Assembly (NCBI RefSeq): GCF_030717995.2
Contig: NZ_CP157743.1
Span: forward strand, 1,240,001 to 1,304,000
Direction of reading: 5' to 3'
Origin: Methylomarinum sp. Ch1-1
Lineage (GTDB): Bacteria; Pseudomonadota; Gammaproteobacteria; Methylococcales; Methylomonadaceae
Length of the DNA: 64,000 nt
Shown: positions 1-8,796 of the stretch, one piece after another
Position numbering within the stretch: position 1 is the first letter of the stretch
Layout of the letters: the number at the start of each line of letters is the position of its first letter
Position numbers and translations under genes: made by a program
The notes under the pieces: model-generated
What the model saw: only the letters and a program-made list of their open reading frames with translations
Databases searched by the model: none
Told to the model about the DNA's origin: nothing

Positions 1-1390
1 CGCTGTGATGGGCGACGAAATACAGCATCGGCGTCGGGATCAGGCCTATATCCAAGACATCGCAACCACTGGTGACGATGCCTTCGGCCAATGATTTGGC
101 AAAAGTCCGGCTGGAAGGACGGCCATCCCGGCCTAGCACGATGGTCTTAATGTTTAAGGCTTTGGCTTCACTGGCAAATGCCTGGCCGATTTTAAAAACG
201 ATGTCCGGGGTCAAAGTTTGGTCGACAATGCCGCGAATATCATAAGCCCTGAAGATTGCGTCCGTGTCAGCAGAGGTCTTGATGGGCAACGGACTGGACG
301 GTTTGCTAGCCGGATTATTTGCCTTAGGTTTGGGCGTTATAGCCTCGACAGCCGGTGTTTTTTGTTCGTTGTCCGGCTCAGTGCCTTGGTCCAGAAATTC
401 GGTGTCCAGGCCCTCATCGAAGAAGCCGTCGTCGAAGTCGACTTCGCTGGAGCTATTGATTTCCTCCTCGTTGTCGATGACGCGTTTAAACTGAATCAGT
501 GTGGTGATTATCGCCTTCATTTCCTGCAATTGCACCGGGTAGTTGCCGGCTATTTTGCCCGCCAACAGGTCTTTGGCGACTTTGGTAATGCTGCCTTGGT
601 CCTCTCGGAGATAGCCGGCCAGTTTTCGATAGCCGATGAAAAAAGCCAGGCAGGCGCTCAGTCCACATAGGGCGATGGTCGATAAGATCAGGGTTAACTC
701 ATTGCTGCCGATTTGTTGGTCAGGCCAGTACAGAATTTGCCAGGCGGAATGGGGAATGGGGATTTTATACGCCGGTTCGGCCATATTTTTCACGTTTCCG
801 GCGCTGATAAGAACGTTGCGTTGTTGTTTGATTTTTATCAAGCCCTCATCGATGGCGGCATGTCTGACGGCGTCGTTAACAAAGTCGAATCTTAGACTGG
901 CCAACAACACCCCTAGCGCTTTCCCATCCTGGCTGACCAAACTGGTGATGGCCAGATGGCGGTTTGGGCCTTGTCCTTGAATCATCGCCGGTTGTTTCTC
1001 GGCCAAGGTGGCCTTTACCATCTCCAGGTCGGCAAAGCCCATGTGAGGGACGGAGGACTGGTCGGTTTCTCTGACATGGGGGGGCAATAGACGCAGTTTC
1101 TGCGCTTTAGGCATCAGCGGCTCCAGCTGAGCCGCTAGCTTTTCTAATTCGGCGTCATTGCCGCGCTGCAGCGCATCGATTACTTCCGGATTATGCGCCA
1201 AGCCATCGAGGCTTTGTTGAAGCATGTCCAGTTGGCTGGAAATAGCGAGCGAAATGCCTTTGGCCATGGCCCGGGTCGTGTTCTGTTTCGCCTGTCTGAT
1301 ATCCGGCAGTGAAAACCAGTAGACGCTGGCGCCGACGAGCAAAATCAGCGTCACGGCAATGACTGATAATAATGTGAAGATGCGGGCCAT
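1..1390 (-). CDS. algC: Phosphomannomutase/phosphoglucomutase, membrane-anchored long form (3' end outside window)
   Basis: Interconverts hexose 1- and 6-phosphates for exopolysaccharide and LPS precursor synthesis. About 463 codons are in the window and the gene runs off the left edge. An N-terminal membrane segment lies at residues 5-27 and a second near 233-255, bracketing a probable periplasmic sensor-like region. An acidic, Pro-rich linker follows, then the start of the phosphohexomutase domain near residue 376 (IFRAYDIRGIV, later LGRDGRPSS). The catalytic Ser loop lies beyond the window. The start ATG has a GGGAG ribosome site. The domain order matches the long AlgC type with an N-terminal membrane module. 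It lies just upstream of dut on the same strand in a dut/coaBC neighbourhood. The symbol is by similarity of the domain start; the identification is firm at family level. Confidence 0.88.
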   Translation of the reverse strand, partial: MARIFTLLSVIAVTLILLVGASVYWFSLPDIRQAKQNTTRAMAKGISLAISSQLDMLQQSLDGLAHNPEVIDALQRGNDAELEKLAAQLEPLMPKAQKLRLLPPHVRETDQSSVPHMGFADLEMVKATLAEKQPAMIQGQGPNRHLAITSLVSQDGKALGVLLASLRFDFVNDAVRHAAIDEGLIKIKQQRNVLISAGNVKNMAEPAYKIPIPHSAWQILYWPDQQIGSNELTLILSTIALCGLSACLAFFIGYRKLAGYLREDQGSITKVAKDLLAGKIAGNYPVQLQEMKAIITTLIQFKRVIDNEEEINSSSEVDFDDGFFDEGLDTEFLDQGTEPDNEQKTPAVEAITPKPKANNPASKPSSPLPIKTSADTDAIFRAYDIRGIVDQTLTPDIVFKIGQAFASEAKALNIKTIVLGRDGRPSSRTFAKSLAEGIVTSGCDVLDIGLIPTPMLYFVAHHS

Positions 1391-1412
1391 GCTGTTCTCC
1401 CTGTTAATCCGG

Positions 1413-1868
1413 CTAGTGGCGGCCGCTATGGCCAAACCCGCCTTCGCCGCGATGACTCTGGTCAAACTCGTTGACGCATTCAAATTCCGCCTGCACCACC
1501 GGCACGAACACCATTTGCGCGATGCGTTCACCTATCTCAATGGTAAAAGGCTTATCGCCGCGGTTCCAGCAGGATACGAAAACCTGGCCCTGATAATCAG
1601 AATCGATCAGGCCGACCAAGTTGCCCAGCACCACGCCATGTTTGTGGCCCAGGCCGGAGCGCGGTAACAAAACCGCGGCCAGGCCCGGATCATCGATATG
1701 TATCGCGAGTCCGGTGGGGATCAACAGCGTTTCGCCGGGCTTTAGGGTGGCAGCTTCATCGAGGCAGGCTCTCAAATCGAGGCCAGCCGAGCCCGCGGTG
1801 GCGTATTCGGGCAAGGGTATTTCATTGCCCAGGCGCTTATCCAGTCTCTTAAGCTGTATTTTTTTCAT
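1413..1868 (-). CDS. dut: Deoxyuridine 5'-triphosphate nucleotidohydrolase (dUTPase)
   Basis: Hydrolyses dUTP to dUMP and pyrophosphate, keeping uracil out of DNA and feeding dTMP synthesis; a cytosolic trimer. The 151 residues match the family length. Visible motifs are [10 protein letters not shown] (motif 1, near residue 26), [29 protein letters not shown] and the C-terminal [10 protein letters not shown] that closes over the active site. I start at the ATG behind AGAGGA; a TTG one codon upstream is possible. The start overlaps the end of coaBC by about 20 bases, so the two are probably cotranscribed and translationally coupled, as is common in proteobacteria. Confidence 0.96.
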   Translation of the reverse strand: MKKIQLKRLDKRLGNEIPLPEYATAGSAGLDLRACLDEAATLKPGETLLIPTGLAIHIDDPGLAAVLLPRSGLGHKHGVVLGNLVGLIDSDYQGQVFVSCWNRGDKPFTIEIGERIAQMVFVPVVQAEFECVNEFDQSHRGEGGFGHSGRH

Positions 1869-3045
1869 CAATCCTCTCTGCTATCAAAGCTATCAGCTGT
1901 TCCGCCAATTGTTGTTTGTCGGTCATCGCCAATGTTTTACCGCCATCGGGCCAGAAGACCTTCAGGGCGTTCAGATCGCTATCGAAACCGCCAGTTAGCT
2001 TGCCGACCCAATTTGCGGCGATCATATCCAGTTTTTTGTCGCGCATCTTATTCAGGGCGTAGGTGTCCAGATCATCGGTTTCGGCGGCGAAGCCGACTAC
2101 GAACGGTTTTCTGGCTAGTGCGGCGACATCGGCGACGATGTCGGGGTTGCGTTGCAAATGAATCACGCTGTCGGTCTGTTGTTTTTTGATTTTATGGGGC
2201 TGAATTTCCGCAGGGCGGTAATCGGCGACCGCCGCGGCGCCGATATAAATATCGTAAGCAGACGCTCGCGGTACGATCGCATCGTACATCTGCAACGCGC
2301 TTTCCACGTCGATCCGTTCTATGTCGTTCGGCGCCGGCAGATTGACCGGCCCACTGACCAATGTGACCGATGCGCCGGCTTTTTGCGCGGCTTTAGCAAT
2401 AGCATAGCCCATTTTGCCGGAACTGCGATTACTGAGGTAACGAACCGGGTCCAACGCTTCCCGAGTCGGTCCGGCGCTGATCAGAACCTTTTTGTTCTGC
2501 AAAGGTCGCTTGCCGGGGGGGCGAACGAGTTCGGCGCAAATGTTTTCCGCATCAGACATTCGCCCCCAGCCTATTTCTCCGCAAGCCTGTTCGCCGGCTT
2601 CAGGACCGATGATTCGATATCCTTGCTGCTGTAAGCGGGCGATGTTCTCCTGGGTCAACGCATTGTGCCACATCGCTTGATTCATCGCCGGGGCGAAATG
2701 GATAGGGCAATTGGCGGCCAGACAAAGAGTGGACAACAAGTCGTCGGCCAGGCCGTGGCTGATTTTCGCGATCATGTTGGCCGTGGCCGGGGCGATGATG
2801 ATCGCATCCGCCCAGCGCGCCAGACTGATATGGTTCATCGCGTTTTCTTGCTCGGCATCCAACAATTGACTGTGGACTGGGTGGCCGGACAAGGCCTGGA
2901 ACGTTAACGGGGCGATGAAGCGCATCGCCGCTTCGGTCATCACGACGCGCACCTCGATGTCGCGTTGGCGCAACAGACGGACCAGCTCAGCGGATTTATA
3001 GGCGGCGATGCCGCCGCAAACGCCTAATAAAATTCGTTTGTTAAT
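1849..3045 (-). CDS. coaBC: Bifunctional phosphopantothenoylcysteine decarboxylase/synthetase, probable ATT start
   Basis: Carries out two steps of coenzyme A synthesis: CTP-dependent joining of cysteine to 4'-phosphopantothenate (CoaB, C-terminal half) and FMN-dependent decarboxylation (CoaC, N-terminal half). CoaC motifs include [10 protein letters not shown] at the N-terminus and PAMNQAMW; CoaB motifs include [20 protein letters not shown] and the KIKK region. The first ATG/GTG/TTG in the frame is a TTG at 2973, which would remove the flavin-binding GGIAAYK segment. Upstream to the in-frame stop only ATT and CTG codons could start. The ATT at 3045-3043, seven bases behind GGGA, gives 398 residues aligned with the usual family N-terminus. 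A sequencing error at that codon is the alternative. Confidence 0.9.
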   Translation of the reverse strand: MNKRILLGVCGGIAAYKSAELVRLLRQRDIEVRVVMTEAAMRFIAPLTFQALSGHPVHSQLLDAEQENAMNHISLARWADAIIIAPATANMIAKISHGLADDLLSTLCLAANCPIHFAPAMNQAMWHNALTQENIARLQQQGYRIIGPEAGEQACGEIGWGRMSDAENICAELVRPPGKRPLQNKKVLISAGPTREALDPVRYLSNRSSGKMGYAIAKAAQKAGASVTLVSGPVNLPAPNDIERIDVESALQMYDAIVPRASAYDIYIGAAAVADYRPAEIQPHKIKKQQTDSVIHLQRNPDIVADVAALARKPFVVGFAAETDDLDTYALNKMRDKKLDMIAANWVGKLTGGFDSDLNALKVFWPDGGKTLAMTDKQQLAEQLIALIAERIDEKNTA

Positions 3046-3123
3046 GGCTTTTTCCCGGTACAGATAAATAACAGTTAATTATGGCAAAGGCTGGGGTAAT
3101 CTTCTATGCTTAATTTCACAGAT

Positions 3124-3144
3124 GCAAGGTAAAAGGTGCAAGGT
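3124..3144 (+). repeat. Degenerate heptanucleotide tandem repeat supplying the radC ribosome site
   Basis: Three consecutive 7-base units (gcaaggt, aaaaggt, gcaaggt) end one base before the radC ATG. The AAGG in the last unit is at a usable Shine-Dalgarno distance. A cleaner heptamer array lies before moaB in this window. Confidence 0.6.
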
Positions 3145-3145
3145 G

Positions 3146-3820
3146 ATGGCGATTAAAGACTGGCCCGCGGAAGAACGTCCTAGAGAAAAACTGTTACAAA
3201 AAGGCGCGTCGGCATTAACCGATGCGGAATTGTTGGCGATCTTCTTACGCACCGGTACGCAGGGAAAGTCGGCCGTTGATCTGGCCAGGGAGCTGCTCGA
3301 AGAGTTCGGTTCATTGAAGGCGTTGCTGGAGGCCGACCAGTTGCGTTTTTGTCAGGCTAACGGTTTGGGGGCGGCCAAATATGCGCAGTTACAGGCGGTA
3401 CTGCAAATGGCTAGGCGCCATTTTGAGGAAATCATACAGCGGGGAGACGCCTTGACGAGCCCGGACATTACTCGCGCCTATTTGAGCGCGCAGCTGCGCG
3501 GCTATAGTTACGAGGTCTTCGCCTGCCTGTTTATGGATAATCAGCACCGGGTATTGCGTTTCGAGGAATTGTTCCGCGGTACGATAGACGGCGCCAGCGT
3601 CTATCCTCGCGAAGTCGCCAAAAAGGCCCTGCTGCATAATGCCGCGGCGGTCATTTTCGCCCACAATCATCCGTCTGGCATCAGCGAGCCCAGTCAGGCG
3701 GACCGGATGATCACCGATAAGCTGAAGCAGGCCTTAGGTTTGTTCGATATTCGGGTGTTGGATCACTTCGTCATCGGCGACGGCCTGCCGTATTCGTTCG
3801 CCGAACATGGTTTGCTGTAA
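3146..3820 (+). CDS. radC: RadC family JAB/MPN-domain protein (UPF0758)
   Basis: A conserved protein with an N-terminal helix-hairpin-helix region and a C-terminal JAMM metalloprotease-like domain. Despite its name the cellular role is unsettled, and the early DNA-repair assignment was not upheld. The protein is 224 residues, the usual size. It begins [17 protein letters not shown], as most members do, and carries the metal motif [15 protein letters not shown] near residue 180. A frame extension starting at 3122 exists but adds only repeat-encoded residues. The gene is divergent from coaBC, the standard arrangement. Its ribosome site AAGG is supplied by a degenerate heptamer repeat described separately. 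Confidence 0.94.
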   Translation: MAIKDWPAEERPREKLLQKGASALTDAELLAIFLRTGTQGKSAVDLARELLEEFGSLKALLEADQLRFCQANGLGAAKYAQLQAVLQMARRHFEEIIQRGDALTSPDITRAYLSAQLRGYSYEVFACLFMDNQHRVLRFEELFRGTIDGASVYPREVAKKALLHNAAAVIFAHNHPSGISEPSQADRMITDKLKQALGLFDIRVLDHFVIGDGLPYSFAEHGLL

Positions 3821-3848
3821 AGCACGGTAGGTCGTCAAGATTGTCCGC

Positions 3849-4745
3849 TTAGTTTTGAGTCAGTTTGATTTCCGCTTCACGATATTTCGCCGCGCACAGC
3901 TCCGTCACCTCCGCAGGCAGTGACGGTCCCGGGGCGGTTTTATCCCAGTCCAGCGTTTCCAGATAATCGCGCAAATATTGCTTATCAAAACTCGGTGGGC
4001 TGATGCCGACCCGGTATTGCTCGGCTGGCCAAAATCTTGATGAATCGGGGGTCAGCGCCTCGTCGATCAGATATAATTCGCCCGCCTCGTCGAGACCGAA
4101 CTCGAATTTGGTGTCGGCGATGATGATGCCGCGTTGCCTGGCGTAGTCGGCGGCCTCCGTATAGAGTCGGAGGCTGGCGTCGCGAACCTTTTCCGCCATG
4201 TCTTGGCCGAGCAACGGAACGGTTTCGGCAAATGAGATGTTGATGTCGTGATCGCCGACTTCGGCCTTGGTCGATGGCGTATAGATCGCTTCCGGCAGCT
4301 GCTGGGCCTGTTGCAGGCCGGCAGGCAACTGAATGCCGCATACCGAGCCGGTTTTCTGGTAATCTTTCCAGCCCGAGCCGATCAGGTAGCCGCGTACGAT
4401 GGCCTCGACCGGCAGCGGTTGCAGGCGTTTGACGATGATGGCACGGCCTTTGACCTGGGCGCGGGCGTCGGCATCGGGAATGACCTGTTCCAAGGTCAGG
4501 TCGCCGGCGAGATGATTGGGTATGACGTCCTTCATCTTGTCGAACCAGAAGTTGGAAACACTGGTCAGCACACGGCCTTTGCCGGGAATCGGGTCAGGCA
4601 GAATGACGTCGAATGCCGACATCCTGTCGGTCGTGACGATCAACAAGTGGTGGGCGTCAATCTCGTAAATATCGCGGACTTTACCGCGAGCCAGCAGTTT
4701 GAGGTTGGGGATCGAGGATTCGTAAAGTGCGGCAGGAGCATTCAT
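3849..4745 (-). CDS. purC: Phosphoribosylaminoimidazole-succinocarboxamide synthase (SAICAR synthetase)
   Basis: Joins aspartate to CAIR using ATP to form SAICAR in de novo purine synthesis. The 298-residue protein is of the longer PurC type. Typical blocks are [53 protein letters not shown], the DINISF segment and DTKFEFG, followed by [11 protein letters not shown]. It is convergent with radC, with a 28-base gap and no clear terminator, and divergent from djlA. All family blocks are intact. Confidence 0.97.
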   Translation of the reverse strand: MNAPAALYESSIPNLKLLARGKVRDIYEIDAHHLLIVTTDRMSAFDVILPDPIPGKGRVLTSVSNFWFDKMKDVIPNHLAGDLTLEQVIPDADARAQVKGRAIIVKRLQPLPVEAIVRGYLIGSGWKDYQKTGSVCGIQLPAGLQQAQQLPEAIYTPSTKAEVGDHDINISFAETVPLLGQDMAEKVRDASLRLYTEAADYARQRGIIIADTKFEFGLDEAGELYLIDEALTPDSSRFWPAEQYRVGISPPSFDKQYLRDYLETLDWDKTAPGPSLPAEVTELCAAKYREAEIKLTQN

Positions 4746-4871
4746 AATAGCTATTTTAATGGCATGATGGGACGTAATGATTCGGCGTTATTGCGTTTTT
4801 CAGTGCATGAACTTGAATCGCTACGATTAAACGACGACATTTTATCATTTAACGACGGGATTGATAGTCAT

Positions 4872-5675
4872 ATGAGTTGGTTGGGCAAGGTTGTGGGCGG
4901 CGCGTTCGGCTTTTTGCTGGGCGGGCCCTTGGGGGCGATTTTGGGGGCTTCGGTCGGCCATCAGTTCGATGCCGGCATGGAAGGGCTGGATCTTGACGAA
5001 GATCTCAGCCCCGGCGCGCAGCATCGCGTGCAAATGGCTTTTTTTACCGCGACTTTTTCGGTGATGGGGCATTTGGCCAAGGTTGACGGCCGCGTTTCCG
5101 AGGCGGAAATCAGTCTGGCCAGACGCGTGATGGACGAAATGAGATTATCCGGCGATATGCGCGAAGCCGCGATCAATCTGTTTCAGCAGGGTAAAAAGGC
5201 CGATTTTCCTCTGCAGGCGGCTTTGACGCAATTTCGTAAGGAGTGCCATCGACGCACCAACCTCATACGGATGTTCATGGAAATTCAGGTTCAGGCCGCT
5301 TATGCCGACGGCGTGCTGAATCGGAGCGAAGAGATGGTGTTGCAGAATATCTGCGCCCACCTTGGGATATCTCGTTTCGAATACGAAAGCATTAAATTGC
5401 AATTTCAGGCGCAACAGCGTTTTTACCGACAAAGCCAGCAATATCCGGGCAGGGCGTCAAGAAACCGTTTGCATGACGCCTATGCGGTATTGGGGATTGA
5501 TTCGAGCGCCAGCGACGGCGAGGTCAAAAAGGCTTATCGCCGGCTGATGGGCCAGCACCACCCGGATAAACTGGTCGCTAAAGGCCTGCCGGAAGAAATG
5601 ATGACTCTCGCCAAGGAAAAGACCCAACAGGTCAGGAAGGCCTACGAGACGATCAGGGAGAGTCGGGGATTGTGA
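4872..5675 (+). CDS. djlA: Membrane-anchored J-domain co-chaperone DjlA
   Basis: A type III DnaK co-chaperone held in the inner membrane. The 267 residues start with a hydrophobic Gly-rich segment at residues 5-29 (MSWLGKVVGGAFGFLLGG), then a TerB-like helical domain (VMGHLAKVDGRVSEAEI and a second AYADGVLNRSEE block). The C-terminal J domain runs from about residue 200, with the HPD triad in GQHHPDKL. The frame stays open far upstream through the antisense of purC. I chose the ATG at 4872 because the protein then matches the E. coli length and begins directly with the membrane anchor. It is convergent with pilU, with 20 bases between them. Confidence 0.92.
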   Translation: MSWLGKVVGGAFGFLLGGPLGAILGASVGHQFDAGMEGLDLDEDLSPGAQHRVQMAFFTATFSVMGHLAKVDGRVSEAEISLARRVMDEMRLSGDMREAAINLFQQGKKADFPLQAALTQFRKECHRRTNLIRMFMEIQVQAAYADGVLNRSEEMVLQNICAHLGISRFEYESIKLQFQAQQRFYRQSQQYPGRASRNRLHDAYAVLGIDSSASDGEVKKAYRRLMGQHHPDKLVAKGLPEEMMTLAKEKTQQVRKAYETIRESRGL

Positions 5676-5695
5676 TATCCTGCGAAGGTCGCCTA

Positions 5696-6835
5696 TTAAT
5701 ACAAGCTGCCGCCGGCGTCTTCATCGGTTTCTTCCAAGGTCATGCCGCCTTCACCTTCCAGCGTGCCGGCATTTTCGGCGCCCAACTTGATCATCAAGCG
5801 GACCTCGTTTCTGGAGTCGGCTGAATTCAATGCATCCTCATAGCTGATTTTGCCGGCGGTGTAGAGGTCGTAGAGCGCCTGATCAAAGGTTTGCATGCCG
5901 TGTTCGCGCGAGTTTTTCATCAGCTCTTTCAGCTTGTGGACTTCGCCCTTGCGGATCAAGTCGGAGACCAGCGGTGTATTCAACAGTATTTCGATCGCCG
6001 GATAACGGCCGTTGCCGTCGGCGCGTTTGATCAGCTGTTGGGCGACGATGCCGCGCAAGTTCAGCGATAAATCCATGAACAGCTGACCATGCATTTCATC
6101 GGGGAAGAAGTGTAGAATGCGGTCTATGGCTTGGTTGGCGTTGTTGGCATGCAGTGTGCATAGGCATAAATGACCGGTTTCGGCAAAGGTGATTGCGTGT
6201 TGCATGGTTTCGCGAGAGCGCACCTCGCCGATCAGGATGACATCGGGCGCTTGCCTTAGCGTGTTTTTCAGGGCGACCTCATAAGATTCTGTATCTATGC
6301 CGACTTCTCGCTGGGTGATAATGCAGCCCAGGTGTGGATGTTCGAATTCGATCGGGTCTTCGATGGTGATGATATGGCCGCTGGTGTTTTCGTTGCGATG
6401 GCGGATCAAGGCCGCCAATGAGGTTGATTTACCGGTGCCGGTTGCGCCGACGAAAATCACCAGGCCGCGTTTATGCATGATCAGTTCTTTCAGCACTGGC
6501 GGTAGATGAATGTCATCGGCCTCGGGAATTTCGCTTTCGATCCGTCTAAGCACCATGCCGGCGGCATCCCGTTGAGTGAAGGCGCTGACTCGGAAGCGCC
6601 CGAGCTTAGGGGTGCTCAGGGCAAATTGGCATTCCTTGGTGTTGTCGAATTCATCCCGTTGTCGTTGCTCCATGATGCCTAATACCACGGACCTTGCTTG
6701 CGCCGCCGTTAACGGGGTCTTAGACACTTCGACGACCTTGCCGTCGACTTTCATCGCCGGCGGTTTGCCAGCGGTAATAAACAGGTCAGAGGCCTTTTTT
6801 TGCACCATCAGTGCCAGCAGCGCATTAAAATCCAT
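5696..6835 (-). CDS. pilU: Type IV pilus accessory retraction ATPase PilU
   Basis: Works with PilT to power pilus retraction, as a cytoplasmic hexamer at the inner membrane. The 379 residues show the PAS-like N-terminal domain, Walker A GATGTGKST near residue 130, an Asp box (IITIEDPIEFEH), Walker B ILIGEVRSRETM and a His box (HLCLCTLHANNA). The acidic C-terminal tail is typical of PilU rather than PilT. It lies 18 bases downstream of pilT on the same strand, the usual pilT-pilU pair, presumably one transcript. Confidence 0.95.
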   Translation of the reverse strand: MDFNALLALMVQKKASDLFITAGKPPAMKVDGKVVEVSKTPLTAAQARSVVLGIMEQRQRDEFDNTKECQFALSTPKLGRFRVSAFTQRDAAGMVLRRIESEIPEADDIHLPPVLKELIMHKRGLVIFVGATGTGKSTSLAALIRHRNENTSGHIITIEDPIEFEHPHLGCIITQREVGIDTESYEVALKNTLRQAPDVILIGEVRSRETMQHAITFAETGHLCLCTLHANNANQAIDRILHFFPDEMHGQLFMDLSLNLRGIVAQQLIKRADGNGRYPAIEILLNTPLVSDLIRKGEVHKLKELMKNSREHGMQTFDQALYDLYTAGKISYEDALNSADSRNEVRLMIKLGAENAGTLEGEGGMTLEETDEDAGGSLY

Positions 6836-6853
6836 CGTTTTCTCTCCGTACGA

Positions 6854-7891
6854 TTAGCGGAACATGTCTTTGTTGACGGCTTTGACCATCGCGATTTTGG
6901 CATTGATCATGCCCTTTTGGACCAACTCCTTCAGGTTTTGATCCAACGTCTGCATGCCCTCTTTACGACCGGTTTGAATCGCGGAGTACATTTGCGCGAC
7001 CTTTGCCTCCCGGATTAAGTTGCGTATCGCCGGCGTACCCACCATGATTTCATGGGCAGCGATCCGGCCGCCGCCGATTTTTTTCAGCAGGGTCTGAGAG
7101 ATCACGGCTTGCAGCGATTCCGACAGCATCGAGCGGATCATGTCTTTCTCCGCCGCCGGGAACACGTCGATGATCCGGTCGATGGTTTTCGCGGCCGAGG
7201 TGGTATGCAGGGTGCCGAAAACCAGGTGGCCGGTTTCCGCCGCGGTCAACGCCAAACGTATCGTTTCCAGGTCCCGCATCTCGCCGACCAAGATGATGTC
7301 GGGGTCTTCCCGTAGCGCCGAACGTAAGGCTTCATTGAATCCCAGCGTATCGCGATGGACTTCGCGTTGGTTGATCAGCGATTTCTGACTGTCGTGGACA
7401 AATTCGATCGGGTCTTCGACGGTCAGAATGTGGGCGTATTCGGTGGAGTTGATGTGATTGATCATCGCCGCCAGCGTCGTCGATTTACCGGAACCGGTTG
7501 GGCCGGTCACCAGGATCAACCCTCTCGGTTTCTTACAGACTTCGGCAAAGAACTTCGGCGCATTGAGTTGCTCCAGCGATAAGACTTCCGAGGGAATGGT
7601 GCGGAAAACCGCCCCAGCTCCCCGTTCCTGATTGAAGGCATTGACCCGGAAACGGGCGACATTCGGCAACGCGAAGGAAAAATCCGTTTCCAGAAATTCT
7701 TCATAATCGCGGCGTTGTTTGTCGTTCATGATGTCGTAAATCAACGCATGGACTTCCTTGTGATCGAGGGCGGGGATATTGATGCGGCGTATGTCGCCAT
7801 CCACTCTGATCATCGGCGGCAGGCCGGCTGAAAGGTGTAAATCTGATGCGTTGTTTTTTACCGAAAAAGCCAATAATTCAGCGATGTCCAT
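6854..7891 (-). CDS. pilT: Type IV pilus retraction ATPase PilT
   Basis: Hexameric ATPase that depolymerises pilin fibres and drives twitching motility and DNA uptake. The 345 residues are the standard length. Visible motifs are Walker A GPTGSGKST near residue 130, ILTVEDPIEFVH, Walker B IILVGEMRDLETI, the His box GHLVFGTLHTTSA and the C-terminal AIRNLIRE motif needed for retraction. First gene of a pilT-pilU pair, divergent from yggS. Other pilus genes are not in the window. Confidence 0.97.
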   Translation of the reverse strand: MDIAELLAFSVKNNASDLHLSAGLPPMIRVDGDIRRINIPALDHKEVHALIYDIMNDKQRRDYEEFLETDFSFALPNVARFRVNAFNQERGAGAVFRTIPSEVLSLEQLNAPKFFAEVCKKPRGLILVTGPTGSGKSTTLAAMINHINSTEYAHILTVEDPIEFVHDSQKSLINQREVHRDTLGFNEALRSALREDPDIILVGEMRDLETIRLALTAAETGHLVFGTLHTTSAAKTIDRIIDVFPAAEKDMIRSMLSESLQAVISQTLLKKIGGGRIAAHEIMVGTPAIRNLIREAKVAQMYSAIQTGRKEGMQTLDQNLKELVQKGMINAKIAMVKAVNKDMFR

Positions 7892-8013
7892 ATAAGGGTC
7901 CCCGTGTACTTCGAATGATAAATCATGACGCCCTAGCTATCGCGGTGTTCCCTGATGGGGCGCCGATATCCAGCCGTCCAATTGCTAACATGTCGTTGTA
8001 GATTGGCGCTGGC

Positions 8014-8040
8014 TATAATAACGAACTATAACCATAGTTC
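8014..8040 (+). promoter_or_regulatory. Possible yggS promoter -10 and adjoining palindrome
   Basis: A TATAAT hexamer at 8014-8019 lies about 85 bases before yggS, but I see no convincing -35. Nine bases from it, 8023-8040 forms a perfect palindrome, gaactat-aacc-atagttc, with 7-base arms and a 4-base centre. This is the size and form of a dimeric repressor site between two divergent genes. No regulator is assigned. Confidence 0.35.
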
Positions 8041-8103
8041 AGTTCTTTGTTTTTTTGAAGTCGTGTTGTTTAATAACAGGCCCGATTCAATGCAAGGTTA
8101 TTT

Positions 8104-8796
8104 ATGCCAACTATAGAGCAAAGGTTTAAACGCGTCCGTTCTCAAATCAGCCATGCCGAAATTGCTGCTAACCGGCCTCGCGGCAGCGTCGCCTTATTGG
8201 CGGTCAGTAAGACTAAGTCGGCGCAGGTTGTTGCGGACGCCTACCGACTAGGACAACGCCATTTCGGCGAAAGTTATTTGCAGGAGGCGCTGACCAAGCA
8301 ACAGGCGCTGGCGGGGTATGATATTACCTGGCATTTTATCGGCCCGATTCAATCGAATAAGACTCGAGCGATCGCCGCACATTTCGACTGGGTGCACAGC
8401 GTTGATCGCCTGAAAATTGCCAAACGCTTGAGTGAACAGCGTCCGGAAGGACGGCCGCCGCTGAATATCTGTTTACAGGTCAATATCAGCGGCGAGAGCA
8501 GCAAGTCCGGCATCATGCTGGCCGAACTGCCGCGCCTGGTCGATGAAGTTAAGGCTTTGCCGAATCTGTGTTTGCGCGGCGTGATGGCGATTCCGGAGCC
8601 GGAAAGCGAATATCAGCGCCAACGCCAGCCTTATCGCCAATTGTATCAAGCCGTGTCCGCATTGGGGCTGGACGAGCTGGATACCTTTTCCTTCGGCATG
8701 AGCGGCGATCTCAAAGCTGCCATTGCTGAAGGGTCGACGCTAGTGAGGATAGGGTCTGCATTGTTTGGTGAGCGCACGACTGCAGCGCGTCATTGA
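8104..8796 (+). CDS. yggS: Pyridoxal phosphate homeostasis protein (YggS/PLPBP family)
   Basis: A single-domain PLP-binding protein without known catalysis that buffers free PLP. The 230 residues include LLAVSKTKSAQVV with the PLP lysine (near residue 36), FGESYLQEA, WHFIGPIQSNK, CLQVNISGESSKSG, LRGVMAIPEP, FSFGMSGDL and the C-terminal AIAEGSTLVRIGSALFG. It sits beside pilT, a common proteobacterial neighbourhood. Its last 86 bases are also read on the opposite strand by the end of the TauE-like gene. Confidence 0.96.
   Translation: MPTIEQRFKRVRSQISHAEIAANRPRGSVALLAVSKTKSAQVVADAYRLGQRHFGESYLQEALTKQQALAGYDITWHFIGPIQSNKTRAIAAHFDWVHSVDRLKIAKRLSEQRPEGRPPLNICLQVNISGESSKSGIMLAELPRLVDEVKALPNLCLRGVMAIPEPESEYQRQRQPYRQLYQAVSALGLDELDTFSFGMSGDLKAAIAEGSTLVRIGSALFGERTTAARH

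Noticed and set aside
4248-4871. Upstream extension of djlA through the purC antisense
   Set aside because: Adds about 208 residues unlike any DjlA; the ATG at 4872 gives the family length and membrane anchor.
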